Of a stretch of 6,760 nucleotides of DNA, positions 1 to 6,114 are shown in pieces; positions within the stretch are counted from its first letter, which is position 1; the number at the start of each line of letters is the position of its first letter. Under the pieces are notes generated by a model. It ran no database searches. It saw nothing but the letters and a program-made list of their open reading frames with translations, and was not told the origin of the DNA. The position numbers and the translations under genes are program-made. The stretch comes from Lentimicrobiaceae bacterium (GTDB lineage Bacteria > Bacteroidota > Bacteroidia > Bacteroidales > JAGONC01), in assembly GCA_030621075.1 (NCBI GenBank), contig JAUXII010000054.1, positions 1-6,760 on the forward strand, in the 5' to 3' direction.

Positions 1-652
1 TGTCTCTCAGGTTTATAGACGAAGCTTCCTTAAAATATTTTGTAGGACAGGTGATTTCGGCAATCTTATAACCGGCATAAAATATTTGTGAAAGCATCTG
101 GTTATCAAAAACAAAATTATTTGAATTTTGGTTAAAATTAACAGATTCCAACACCTCTCTCGAGAACGCCCTGTAACCGGTATGATATTCCGAAAGTTTC
201 TGGTTCATCAGAATATTCTGAATAAGGGTTAGGCCCCGGTTCGAGATATACTTAATTAGCGGCATACCACCATTTAAGGCGCCCTTACCCAGAATCCTGG
301 ATCCCAGAACAACCGGGTAAACATCATTAGCAATGAGATAAGCCATTGAGTGGATTAATTTGGGCGTATATTGATAATCGGGATGAAGCATGATAATAAT
401 GTCGCCACCCAACTCCAACGCAGTGTTGTAGCAGGTTTTTTGATTACCACCATATCCTTTGTTTTCAACATGCCTGATTACATGTTTTATTCCTATCTTA
501 TTGGCTACCTCTATTGTTTTATCACTACTTTTATCGTCAACCAACACCACCTCATCAACGATTTCAAAGGGAATTTCATCATAGGTCTTCTCGATGGTTA
601 GCTCGGCATTATATGCCGGCAATACAACAACAATCTTCTTCCCGTTTATCAT
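1..652 (-). CDS. Family 2 glycosyltransferase, DPM/DPG-synthase-like, 3' end outside the window
   Basis: The minus-strand frame opens at ATG 652 and stays open to the left edge, giving 217 residues without a stop. The N-terminal GT-A fold shows the nucleotide-sugar motifs VVLPAYNAE (about residues 9-17) and VLVDDKSSDKT (36-46), then GYGGNQKT (66-73). The usual DxD metal site is replaced by HPDYQY (90-95), a variant known in this GT2 subgroup. An acceptor-side HTGYRAFSREVL motif follows, and the visible part ends at EASSINLRD, which in relatives lies near the end of the catalytic domain. No membrane segment is visible, but a C-terminal one could lie beyond the edge. Family members move a sugar from a nucleotide donor to a polyprenyl phosphate or a glycan at the cytoplasmic membrane face. 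The donor and acceptor are unknown. It follows the FrhB-like gene after a 72-bp gap with a possible promoter, so it may be partly independent of the upstream genes. Confidence 0.9.
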   Translation of the reverse strand, partial: MINGKKIVVVLPAYNAELTIEKTYDEIPFEIVDEVVLVDDKSSDKTIEVANKIGIKHVIRHVENKGYGGNQKTCYNTALELGGDIIIMLHPDYQYTPKLIHSMAYLIANDVYPVVLGSRILGKGALNGGMPLIKYISNRGLTLIQNILMNQKLSEYHTGYRAFSREVLESVNFNQNSNNFVFDNQMLSQIFYAGYKIAEITCPTKYFKEASSINLRD

Positions 653-701
653 AACAATCAACAATCTATTAACTAAAATTCTTCCTGTTAATCAATTAAG
701 G

Positions 702-709
702 CAAAAGTA
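702..709 (-). promoter_or_regulatory. Possible Bacteroidota -7 promoter box (TACTTTTG)
   Basis: On the minus strand the 72-bp gap between the FrhB-like gene and the left-hand glycosyltransferase contains TACTTTTG, an exact match to the Bacteroidota sigma-factor -7 consensus TAnnTTTG. It lies about 50 bp before the ATG at 652, which would give a leader of roughly 40-45 nt. I see no good TTTG -33 element at the expected distance, so this is a half-site only. Confidence 0.4.
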
Positions 710-724
710 GGAAATTTTAACTGT

Positions 725-2023
725 TTACAGGTCTTTCCTTTTAACAGAGAAAGTTATTCGTTTCCAAAATATTTTAAAGGAATTAAATATCTTGCCAACA
801 AAATTTGATGGAAGGATATCAACCAACGAGGTGACAACCCGTGTTCGTAATATTGCCATAATGGTATTCATGGCAAACTCAAAGAACCTTCGTTTAAACC
901 CAATACCTTCAGGAAACGGTAAATTATAGTCGGGCTGGTGCTTTCTTTTTCGTATCCTTAAAAATGCGCCCCTTTTCTTGTTATCATACATATGAGAATG
1001 CATTTTTACAGTATTGTCCACGCTAACCGGGATAAGGTCAATAATGTCTTCTTTTTTCATCTTATGAAGAATATTAACTCCCTTTTCTGAACGCCCGATC
1101 ACAATAGAAAAACCCTTTCCCCTCTCTTCATACACCGGCGCCCAGGCATCGCCTACAGAGATATCGGTAAACTCATTGGCCACATCAACACATACCAAAC
1201 ACCGCTTCATCATGTGAAAAGGAATGAGGTAATTAGAGTGGAATTTGGGAAGCTGAAAAACACTACCATCTTTCATCTCCACCCGCATGTTTCCGGGCCA
1301 CTCTCCATGCCTGAATTTAATATCGACAATGTCTTTATAGTTTTTCTTTCCGTGTGATCTTAAAAAGCTCTTAATGGAGCTAAAATGAAGATTAAGCCCG
1401 CAGTAAGGGGCAATGATATACTTAATATTCTTAACAGAGGGATGGTTCTCCTTCTGTAATTTCCGGATGGAATGTACCTGGCAAGGTAGTCCGACATAAG
1501 CCAGGTTGCCATTAAATGCTTCCATTTCCGGAAGCAATTCGTTTACAGAGCTTATCACATATTTGCTCTGGGAGGCTTTTATTACATCTTCTTTTGATGT
1601 GGCAATAAAGGGCTTTGTAAGCCAGGGTTCTTTTTCGGACATTCCCAGAACCACTGCGCCTTGTATCATCTTTTTTTCCAACAGCCAGATCAATGTACTG
1701 GTGATTACACCGGCACTTCCACACCGGCGTCTGAGCTCAAAATCGGTTGTAAACCCTATATTTAGTTCGCGATAAGTGCCAAAATATTTATGGTGATTTC
1801 CCTCTCCGTTAAAGACAAACGAATCAAGTGCGGGGAAGTTAACTTCCTGTCCGCTGCAGGCGCTCCATGCTTCTTTTGCGTCTATCTGGCCCTTTATCTC
1901 AGGCAAATATCTGCCTGTTTTATCTTTAAATTCGATAGCTCCCTTGCCAAGCCCAACGCAGCTCCCGCACCTTGTACAAAGGTCATTATCGATTACTTTT
2001 TGTAATTTTTCCTGATCGGTCAT
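725..2023 (-). CDS. FrhB/FdhB-like iron-sulfur protein of the polysaccharide-cluster type
   Basis: The product (432 aa from ATG 2023) belongs to the coenzyme F420 hydrogenase/dehydrogenase beta-subunit family. The N-terminus has a ferredoxin-like CTRCGSC (Cys16, Cys19, Cys22). The fourth ligand of a normal CxxCxxCxxxCP motif is missing (GLGKGAI follows), and Cys56 in ACSGQ may replace it. The family core follows: RRRCGSAGVIT (about 98-107), YVGLPCQVHSIRKL (176-189, Cys181), APYCGLN (Cys208), FRHGEWPG (237-244), and CLVCVDVANEFTDISVGD (275-292, Cys275 and Cys278). These make a flavin and Fe-S redox protein likely. Homologues in bacterial glycan clusters are presumed to be redox enzymes acting on sugars or glycan substituents, not F420-dependent hydrogenases. 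A TTG at 2035 in frame would add four residues and overlap the previous stop, but the ATG fits the family better. The C-terminal tail of about 55 residues is Arg/Lys- and aromatic-rich and may touch the membrane. The gene lies 8 bp after the GxxExxY gene. Confidence 0.85.
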   Translation of the reverse strand: MTDQEKLQKVIDNDLCTRCGSCVGLGKGAIEFKDKTGRYLPEIKGQIDAKEAWSACSGQEVNFPALDSFVFNGEGNHHKYFGTYRELNIGFTTDFELRRRCGSAGVITSTLIWLLEKKMIQGAVVLGMSEKEPWLTKPFIATSKEDVIKASQSKYVISSVNELLPEMEAFNGNLAYVGLPCQVHSIRKLQKENHPSVKNIKYIIAPYCGLNLHFSSIKSFLRSHGKKNYKDIVDIKFRHGEWPGNMRVEMKDGSVFQLPKFHSNYLIPFHMMKRCLVCVDVANEFTDISVGDAWAPVYEERGKGFSIVIGRSEKGVNILHKMKKEDIIDLIPVSVDNTVKMHSHMYDNKKRGAFLRIRKRKHQPDYNLPFPEGIGFKRRFFEFAMNTIMAILRTRVVTSLVDILPSNFVGKIFNSFKIFWKRITFSVKRKDL

Positions 2024-2031
2024 ACTAATAC

Positions 2032-2424
2032 TCAATCGTTACCTATTCGTTTCTTTGAACTAAAAATTTTACGTCGTATTTCTGGTTTCTTTCCAAAGTT
2101 TAACAATAGTCCAAGTTCAATATCTGTAGCTTTTAAATAATTAATAAGTTGATATTCATGTTCTAGACAGATTTGTTTCGATGCTTTCAATTCCAAAATT
2201 ATTTTATTATCAACTATTATATCAGCAAAATACTCTCCAACTTTTAATCCTTTGTAAAAAACACTTATTGGAATTTGTTTTTCGCTTTTCAAACCGTAAG
2301 AATCTAATTCTTGCAGCATTGCATTTTCATATACTTTTTCCAGAAAGCCATATCCAAGCGTATTATAAACTGTATAATAAGCAGCAATTATCTTTTGTGT
2401 TAAACTTTGATATAAATAGGGCAT
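2032..2424 (-). CDS. GxxExxY protein (PD-(D/E)XK nuclease-like)
   Basis: From ATG 2424 the product is 130 aa, a normal length for the GxxExxY family (PDDEXK_3). The signature G26-x-x-E29-x-x-Y32 sits in GFLEKVYENA. A nuclease-like core follows: GEYFADIIV with Asp68, then ILELK with Glu78 and Lys80, matching D-(x)n-ExK. A conserved-type QLINY (Gln92, Tyr96) and GLLLNFG close the fold. Members are predicted nucleases of unknown role, often single copies scattered through Bacteroidota genomes. A GTG at 2466 would extend the frame by 14 residues, but that extension is encoded by the flanking repeat and does not look like family sequence, so I chose the ATG. The coding region is strikingly AT-rich: a hand count over 2101-2400 gives 82 G/C in 300 bases. 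It sits among glycan genes with which it has no obvious link, 8 bp before the FrhB-like start, and looks like an insertion. Confidence 0.88.
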   Translation of the reverse strand: MPYLYQSLTQKIIAAYYTVYNTLGYGFLEKVYENAMLQELDSYGLKSEKQIPISVFYKGLKVGEYFADIIVDNKIILELKASKQICLEHEYQLINYLKATDIELGLLLNFGKKPEIRRKIFSSKKRIGND

Positions 2425-2440
2425 GAAATAATGTTTTAAC

Positions 2441-2601
2441 AGAACACTGATGACGCTGATGCACACAAATGCTCACTGATTAGTATTGTTTTTCTATTAA
2501 TCAGAAAACCCATAAATCGTGACCCTGTTTATCTCAAGAATTATTAACAAAACTTAATTTTTCTGCGAAAATCTGCGCTCTTCCTGCGTCATCAGCGTTC
2601 T
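2441..2601. repeat. Imperfect inverted repeat upstream of the GxxExxY gene
   Basis: The left arm (2441-2456, agaacactgatgacgc) read on the minus strand matches the right arm (2586-2601, gcgtcatcagcgttct) at 15 of 16 positions. Weaker similarity extends inward, giving arms of about 38 bp (2441-2478) and 41 bp (2561-2601). The right arm holds CTGCG three times, at 2563, 2573 and 2584, spaced about one helical turn. I recall CTGCG/ATCAGCG-rich elements of this type near GxxExxY genes in Bacteroidota intergenic regions, but could not search. The left arm begins 17 bp before the ATG of that gene. Confidence 0.6.
2476..2504. repeat. AT-rich palindrome (stem-loop) between the toroid and GxxExxY genes
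   Basis: CTGATTAGTA (2476-2485) and TATTAATCAG (2495-2504) are complementary at 9 of 10 positions around a 9-base loop. The seven outer pairs, CTGATTA/TAATCAG, are perfect. On the minus-strand transcript no U-run follows the stem, so it is a poor intrinsic terminator. It may be the centre of the repeat element or a protein-binding site. Confidence 0.4.
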
Positions 2602-2606
2602 ATAAA

Positions 2607-4208
2607 CTAAAGCCTGATTTCTCTGGAAATAAATAATTCAACTTCACCATCTTTTAACCTATAAATATCATCATCAACCTCTATCATCTCTTCGGGCACA
2701 TACTGCCCGGCACTCGACACATGACGTAACGAGTGATGTGGTGCCCGGTATAGCTCCTTGCCACTAAGGCCGGGCCCTTTAAAAGCATCAATAATGATTA
2801 TTTTATCTTCATGAATTTCAATTTGCCTCTCAAAATCAATATTAACCGAAGGATTGCCAAAGATCATAACTTTTTTGAGTACCGGGATGAGTCTGTTACC
2901 AAAGAGATAGCTAAGAATCCTCAAACCAATATGGCGGGGCGGCGAGGACTTCATCCAGCCATGCTTCGACATTTTTCCTTTTACCACTAAGTGTTGGTCC
3001 TCTTTTTTTTCGACTTTATAAGAATTATCAAGCCAGTGTGAAACGGCTACCTTGCCGTTAGGATATTTAATCCTAAATCCAAAATCTACCCCCTTAATCC
3101 CGCTCCTGTCAAACAAATTCACTATCCCGCCTTTCTTCATATTCACAAAGAGACTATATGCTCCCGGTTTATGAACAATTTGAATCCCGGCATGCTCCAA
3201 ATACATATTTTCTCCGCTCTCACATGGAATTTGGGATTTTGAATTTGGTCTTTCATTCATATAGCCCAAACTTCTAAAACACGATTGGTATACATAGTGG
3301 CTTGCATACCTGTCGTCGGTCCTGTTTAGGTAAAAATCCGGTTTATCAATATTTTCAAGGAGTTTATCAACAATGGCTGCTGCTTTCGAATTTTTCTCAG
3401 CCATCCGTGTTAAGCCATAAAGAACAATATAATCAGTATTTCTCGAATTGATCATTACAGGGGTTTCTCCTGAAACCGAGATCATGTGAGAAATATAATC
3501 TGCTGCTTTCTCTATGGCCTTTAATGCACGTTCGTCTCCGGTTGAATCATAGATATCAAACAAACAGTCGATTGTAACAGAAAGATACCCTGTGTCGGGG
3601 CCGTGATATTCGGGAAACCATCCTTCATCGTTTTGTGCTTCATAAAATTCTGCCAGACGGCGTTCAAGCTTATTTTCATCGACAGACACCCCTTGGATTT
3701 TTGAACACAGCACCAATCCGGCCAGCCCGGCAGCTTCCTGGTTATATGCTTCTTTCTCGGGATGCGCCAGCAACCACCTTGCTGCTTTATTGATTGACCT
3801 TATCAATTTCTGATTACCGGTTTTATACTTCCGGTTTTTCAAGATAAGACCTACGGTGTAAAGCGTGAAAGCTGTTGGTGGGTATCCCGATTCATAGGGA
3901 TAATACTCATTGAATGATCCGTTTTTCAACTGGCTCTTCGTCCAGAATTCCAATCCACCATCAATCCATTTCAGGGCTGTTTTATTCTTATACAAAGGAT
4001 TATCCGGAATGTCAAGGCCTGTTAAAGCATCGACTACCAGCATGCCTTGTTGAATGATCATAGAAGAAAAATCGCGAATCTTATAGTGCCAGTAATTCCG
4101 GTCGAAACTACCAAATGCCGGAGAATCGAAATCCCTGTCGAGTTGGCCAAGTATTCCTGGCAGTCTTCTCCTCAGATAGTTCCATAATGCTTTCTGGTTA
4201 TTACTCAT
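2607..4208 (-). CDS. Putative alpha/alpha-toroid glycan-active protein with C-terminal beta domain
   Basis: The product is 533 aa from ATG 4208, with no signal peptide or membrane segment visible, so it is probably cytoplasmic. The N-terminus carries FGSFDRNYWHYKIRDF (about residues 32-47). Residues 50-310 look like amphipathic helix pairs of an alpha/alpha-toroid, as in terpene-cyclase-like folds and heparinase or glycosidase toroids. A pattern G-x-F-x-E-Y-x5-G-Y occurs twice, at 97-109 and 196-208, about 99 residues apart, as expected from structural repeats. After a variable linker (about 318-334), residues 335-533 alternate short beta-type segments and resemble the C-terminal beta-sandwich of heparinase II/III-like proteins. 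I cannot assign catalytic residues, so lyase, hydrolase, epimerase and a non-catalytic role all remain open. It starts 5 bp after the flippase-like gene, which implies co-transcription and a role on the same glycan. The name rests on fold impression and context, not a firm family match. Confidence 0.65.
   Translation of the reverse strand: MSNNQKALWNYLRRRLPGILGQLDRDFDSPAFGSFDRNYWHYKIRDFSSMIIQQGMLVVDALTGLDIPDNPLYKNKTALKWIDGGLEFWTKSQLKNGSFNEYYPYESGYPPTAFTLYTVGLILKNRKYKTGNQKLIRSINKAARWLLAHPEKEAYNQEAAGLAGLVLCSKIQGVSVDENKLERRLAEFYEAQNDEGWFPEYHGPDTGYLSVTIDCLFDIYDSTGDERALKAIEKAADYISHMISVSGETPVMINSRNTDYIVLYGLTRMAEKNSKAAAIVDKLLENIDKPDFYLNRTDDRYASHYVYQSCFRSLGYMNERPNSKSQIPCESGENMYLEHAGIQIVHKPGAYSLFVNMKKGGIVNLFDRSGIKGVDFGFRIKYPNGKVAVSHWLDNSYKVEKKEDQHLVVKGKMSKHGWMKSSPPRHIGLRILSYLFGNRLIPVLKKVMIFGNPSVNIDFERQIEIHEDKIIIIDAFKGPGLSGKELYRAPHHSLRHVSSAGQYVPEEMIEVDDDIYRLKDGEVELFISREIRL
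3226..3248. repeat. GGAATTTGG-type short tandem repeat inside a coding region
   Basis: The stretch ggaatttgggattttgaattt, followed by gg, is an imperfect 7-8 bp tandem of GGAATTT/GGGATTTT units. I recall such GGAATTTGGAATTT tracts mainly from Bacteroidota intergenic regions. Here it encodes PNSKSQIP (residues 321-328) of the toroid protein, in the linker between its two domains, and it keeps the frame open. Confidence 0.5.
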
Positions 4209-4213
4209 TTCTG

Positions 4214-5161
4214 TTATTTTCTTGTTTGCATCATAAAAAAAGGCAATCCGATCAAAGCGGTTACAATAATACGGAAAAGAGAAATAATGCCCACTCCTGC
4301 TAATATTTCAATAGGTGCATAGGCACTAAAAAACTTAATAATTACCGCATCCCTGGGTCCCAGCCCGGCAATAGAAATGGGAAGCGCTCCAGCCAGTAAA
4401 GCCAGGCTAATACCGACATAAACATCCAGCACATGGGGAAATATGTTGAACATCATAAAAATAAAATAAAACTCACATATCTGAACAATCCATAGCAGGA
4501 TAGACATTAAAAAGTACCAGGTAATACGATAATCAACATATTTAAGGGCATTCTTTATTTTAAAGTATATAAAATCTTCCTTTTTCTTTGATAAATAATT
4601 TGCAAATCTGCAATCGATATACCCCGAAACCCTTTTCCTGTTGAAATAAAAGACCAGTAACAATACAAAACCGCACGCTAAGGTGATTACCACAACCTGC
4701 AACAACGTTTGATGCTCTGTAGAAAAGAACAAATAGGTTATTGAGGCAACAAATAAGATGAAAAAAACTGACAAAACATCAAAAATCTTCTCAAGAAAAA
4801 CCAGCATCAATACCGGGGTTTCAAGCTTATATCTTTTCATCCAGGGGATGCGGACAATTTCTCCCATTTTCCCCGGAATAATAAGATTAGCACTATAGCT
4901 TCCTACTACCTGCTTAAAGGAGGTAAAGAGCCCCAGCTTTACCTTCCCAATCTCCTTTGTCATAATATTCCAGCGTTTTGTGGCCAGCCATAGTTGTGGA
5001 ATGAATAGAAGAAGGAATATAATAAGTGGTATAACCCTGATCTCAGAAAAGACCTTTTGCATGGAGGCATAATCAATCTTATCATAGATCAGGAAAAGGA
5101 TCAATACGCTAAGCAGAATGGATAGCGCCAGGCGAAGAGTCCTTTTATTTATCCATTTCAT
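4214..5161 (-). CDS. Flippase-like membrane protein, LPG_synthase_TM (UPF0104) family
   Basis: The product is 315 aa and highly hydrophobic, with membrane segments near residues 8-26, 43-60, 117-146, 152-173, 214-238, 246-268 and 284-311. Family hallmarks are SANLIIPGKMGEIVRI (90-105), the E124-K-x-x-D128 region, and LPISIAGLGPRDAVIIKFF (260-278). The family is the membrane domain also found in lysyl-phosphatidylglycerol synthases. Stand-alone members next to GT2 genes are thought to help flip or handle lipid-linked substrates, but few have a proven activity. There is no C-terminal aminoacyl-transferase domain, so it is not an MprF. The ATG at 5161 lies inside the end of the upstream GT2 gene with a 17-bp overlap, which points to translational coupling and a shared pathway. 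Confidence 0.88.
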   Translation of the reverse strand: MKWINKRTLRLALSILLSVLILFLIYDKIDYASMQKVFSEIRVIPLIIFLLLFIPQLWLATKRWNIMTKEIGKVKLGLFTSFKQVVGSYSANLIIPGKMGEIVRIPWMKRYKLETPVLMLVFLEKIFDVLSVFFILFVASITYLFFSTEHQTLLQVVVITLACGFVLLLVFYFNRKRVSGYIDCRFANYLSKKKEDFIYFKIKNALKYVDYRITWYFLMSILLWIVQICEFYFIFMMFNIFPHVLDVYVGISLALLAGALPISIAGLGPRDAVIIKFFSAYAPIEILAGVGIISLFRIIVTALIGLPFFMMQTRK

Positions 5162-6110
5162 CTTCTGGTTTATTTTCTGATTCTATCTTACGCAAACGGT
5201 ACTGGTTTTCTTCCAAAATCTTACGATTAACAGAAATAAGATCGGCCACAACCCCCATAAAGAAAAAGAAAACACCGGTTAGTATAAGTATGGCGGTGAA
5301 TATCAAACTTGGTACACGTGTCCGGGTGGTTCCGATTATGAAATAGACCAACCATCTTAAACCAAGGATAAAGCCAGGCAGTATAAATAGTGTCCCCAGA
5401 AAGGAAAAGAACTTAAATGGCTGATAGGCAATAAAAATCCTTAATATGGTAAAAATTGAACGTTTAATATAAGATGGGATACTTTTTACCAGCCTCGATG
5501 GCCTGAGCTGCTCGTTCACCCGAATCGGAACAGAGACAATGGCCATATTCTTACGGCCGGCCTGAATGATCGTTTCGAGCGTATAGGTATAATCATTAAA
5601 TACATTCATCTGCATGAGGGCATCTCTGGAAAAAGCCCTGAACCCACTGGGGGCATCGGGAATGTCGGTAGCACTTGCTTTTCTTACCACCCAGCTGCCC
5701 AGCTTCTGCATCATTTTCTTAAAAAAGGAAAAATGTTGAATATTACTGATCGGCCTCGCCCCTATCACCATGTCTGCTTTTCCTTCCAGAATAGGTTGGG
5801 TTAGCTTGGGAATATCATCGGCATTATACTGGTTATCGGCATCGGTATTCACCACCACGTCGGCTCCTCTTTGCAAGCATGCTTCAATTCCCGCCATAAA
5901 AACCTTTGCCAACCCCTGGTTTTTTTTGAAAGAGATAATATGATGAACTCCCAACTCTTTTGCCTTCTCAACAGTATTATCGCTACTGCCATCGTTTATT
6001 ATTAAATACTCTACTTCATCGAACCCTTCAACTTTTTTGGGTAATGCTTTTATGGCAATCGGTAAAGATTCTTCTTCATTATAGCAGGGTATTTGAATTA
6101 TAAGCTTCAT
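5145..6110 (-). CDS. Polyprenol-phosphate-type family 2 glycosyltransferase with two C-terminal membrane helices
   Basis: From ATG 6110 the product is 321 aa. It has the DPM/DPG-synthase-like order: IPCYNEEESLP (7-17), LIINDGSSDNT (36-46), a clear DxD in NTDADNQY (Asp90, Asp92), GARP (117-120), PSGFRAFSRDAL (154-165) and YTLETIIQAGRKN with Glu179. Basic residues around RPSRLVKS (203-210) fit a membrane-facing acceptor loop. Two helices at about 234-260 and 267-291 anchor it, and an acidic/basic tail follows. Such enzymes make polyprenyl-phosphate sugars or glycolipids at the inner face of the membrane, and the sugar is unknown. The frame is open to 6179, but those 23 extra residues would overlap the upstream gene by 65 bp and lie before the catalytic fold. 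The ATG at 6110, 4 bp after the upstream stop, is therefore preferred. Its 3' end overlaps the flippase-like gene. Confidence 0.92.
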   Translation of the reverse strand: MKLIIQIPCYNEEESLPIAIKALPKKVEGFDEVEYLIINDGSSDNTVEKAKELGVHHIISFKKNQGLAKVFMAGIEACLQRGADVVVNTDADNQYNADDIPKLTQPILEGKADMVIGARPISNIQHFSFFKKMMQKLGSWVVRKASATDIPDAPSGFRAFSRDALMQMNVFNDYTYTLETIIQAGRKNMAIVSVPIRVNEQLRPSRLVKSIPSYIKRSIFTILRIFIAYQPFKFFSFLGTLFILPGFILGLRWLVYFIIGTTRTRVPSLIFTAILILTGVFFFFMGVVADLISVNRKILEENQYRLRKIESENKPEDEMDK

Positions 6111-6114
6111 ATGT

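Noticed and set aside
371..601. Plus-strand open frame of 76 codons
   Set aside because: It lies antisense to the left glycosyltransferase, whose frame shows a continuous set of GT2 motifs.
1506..2005. Open frames on both strands inside the FrhB-like gene (1506-1775 +, 1790-2005 +, 1512-1724 -)
   Set aside because: They overlap a gene with conserved family motifs throughout and encode no recognisable protein.
2181..2426. Plus-strand open frame opposite the GxxExxY gene
   Set aside because: It is an antisense frame kept open by the AT-rich sequence, and the minus strand has the complete GxxExxY and PD-ExK motifs.
2425..2466. N-terminal extension of the GxxExxY protein from GTG 2466
   Set aside because: The extra 14 residues are mostly encoded by the repeat arm (2441-2466), and family members start close to the ATG at 2424.
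2476..2504. Intrinsic terminator for the toroid gene
   Set aside because: The stem is AT-rich and no T-run follows it on the minus strand, so I list it only as a palindrome.
2541..2560. Promoter for the GxxExxY gene (TAAGTTTTG on the minus strand)
   Set aside because: It misses the TAnnTTTG spacing by one base, has no -33 partner and lies more than 110 bp from the ATG.
4115..4303. Plus-strand open frame across the toroid/flippase gene junction
   Set aside because: It covers the ends of two well-supported minus-strand genes and has no features of its own.
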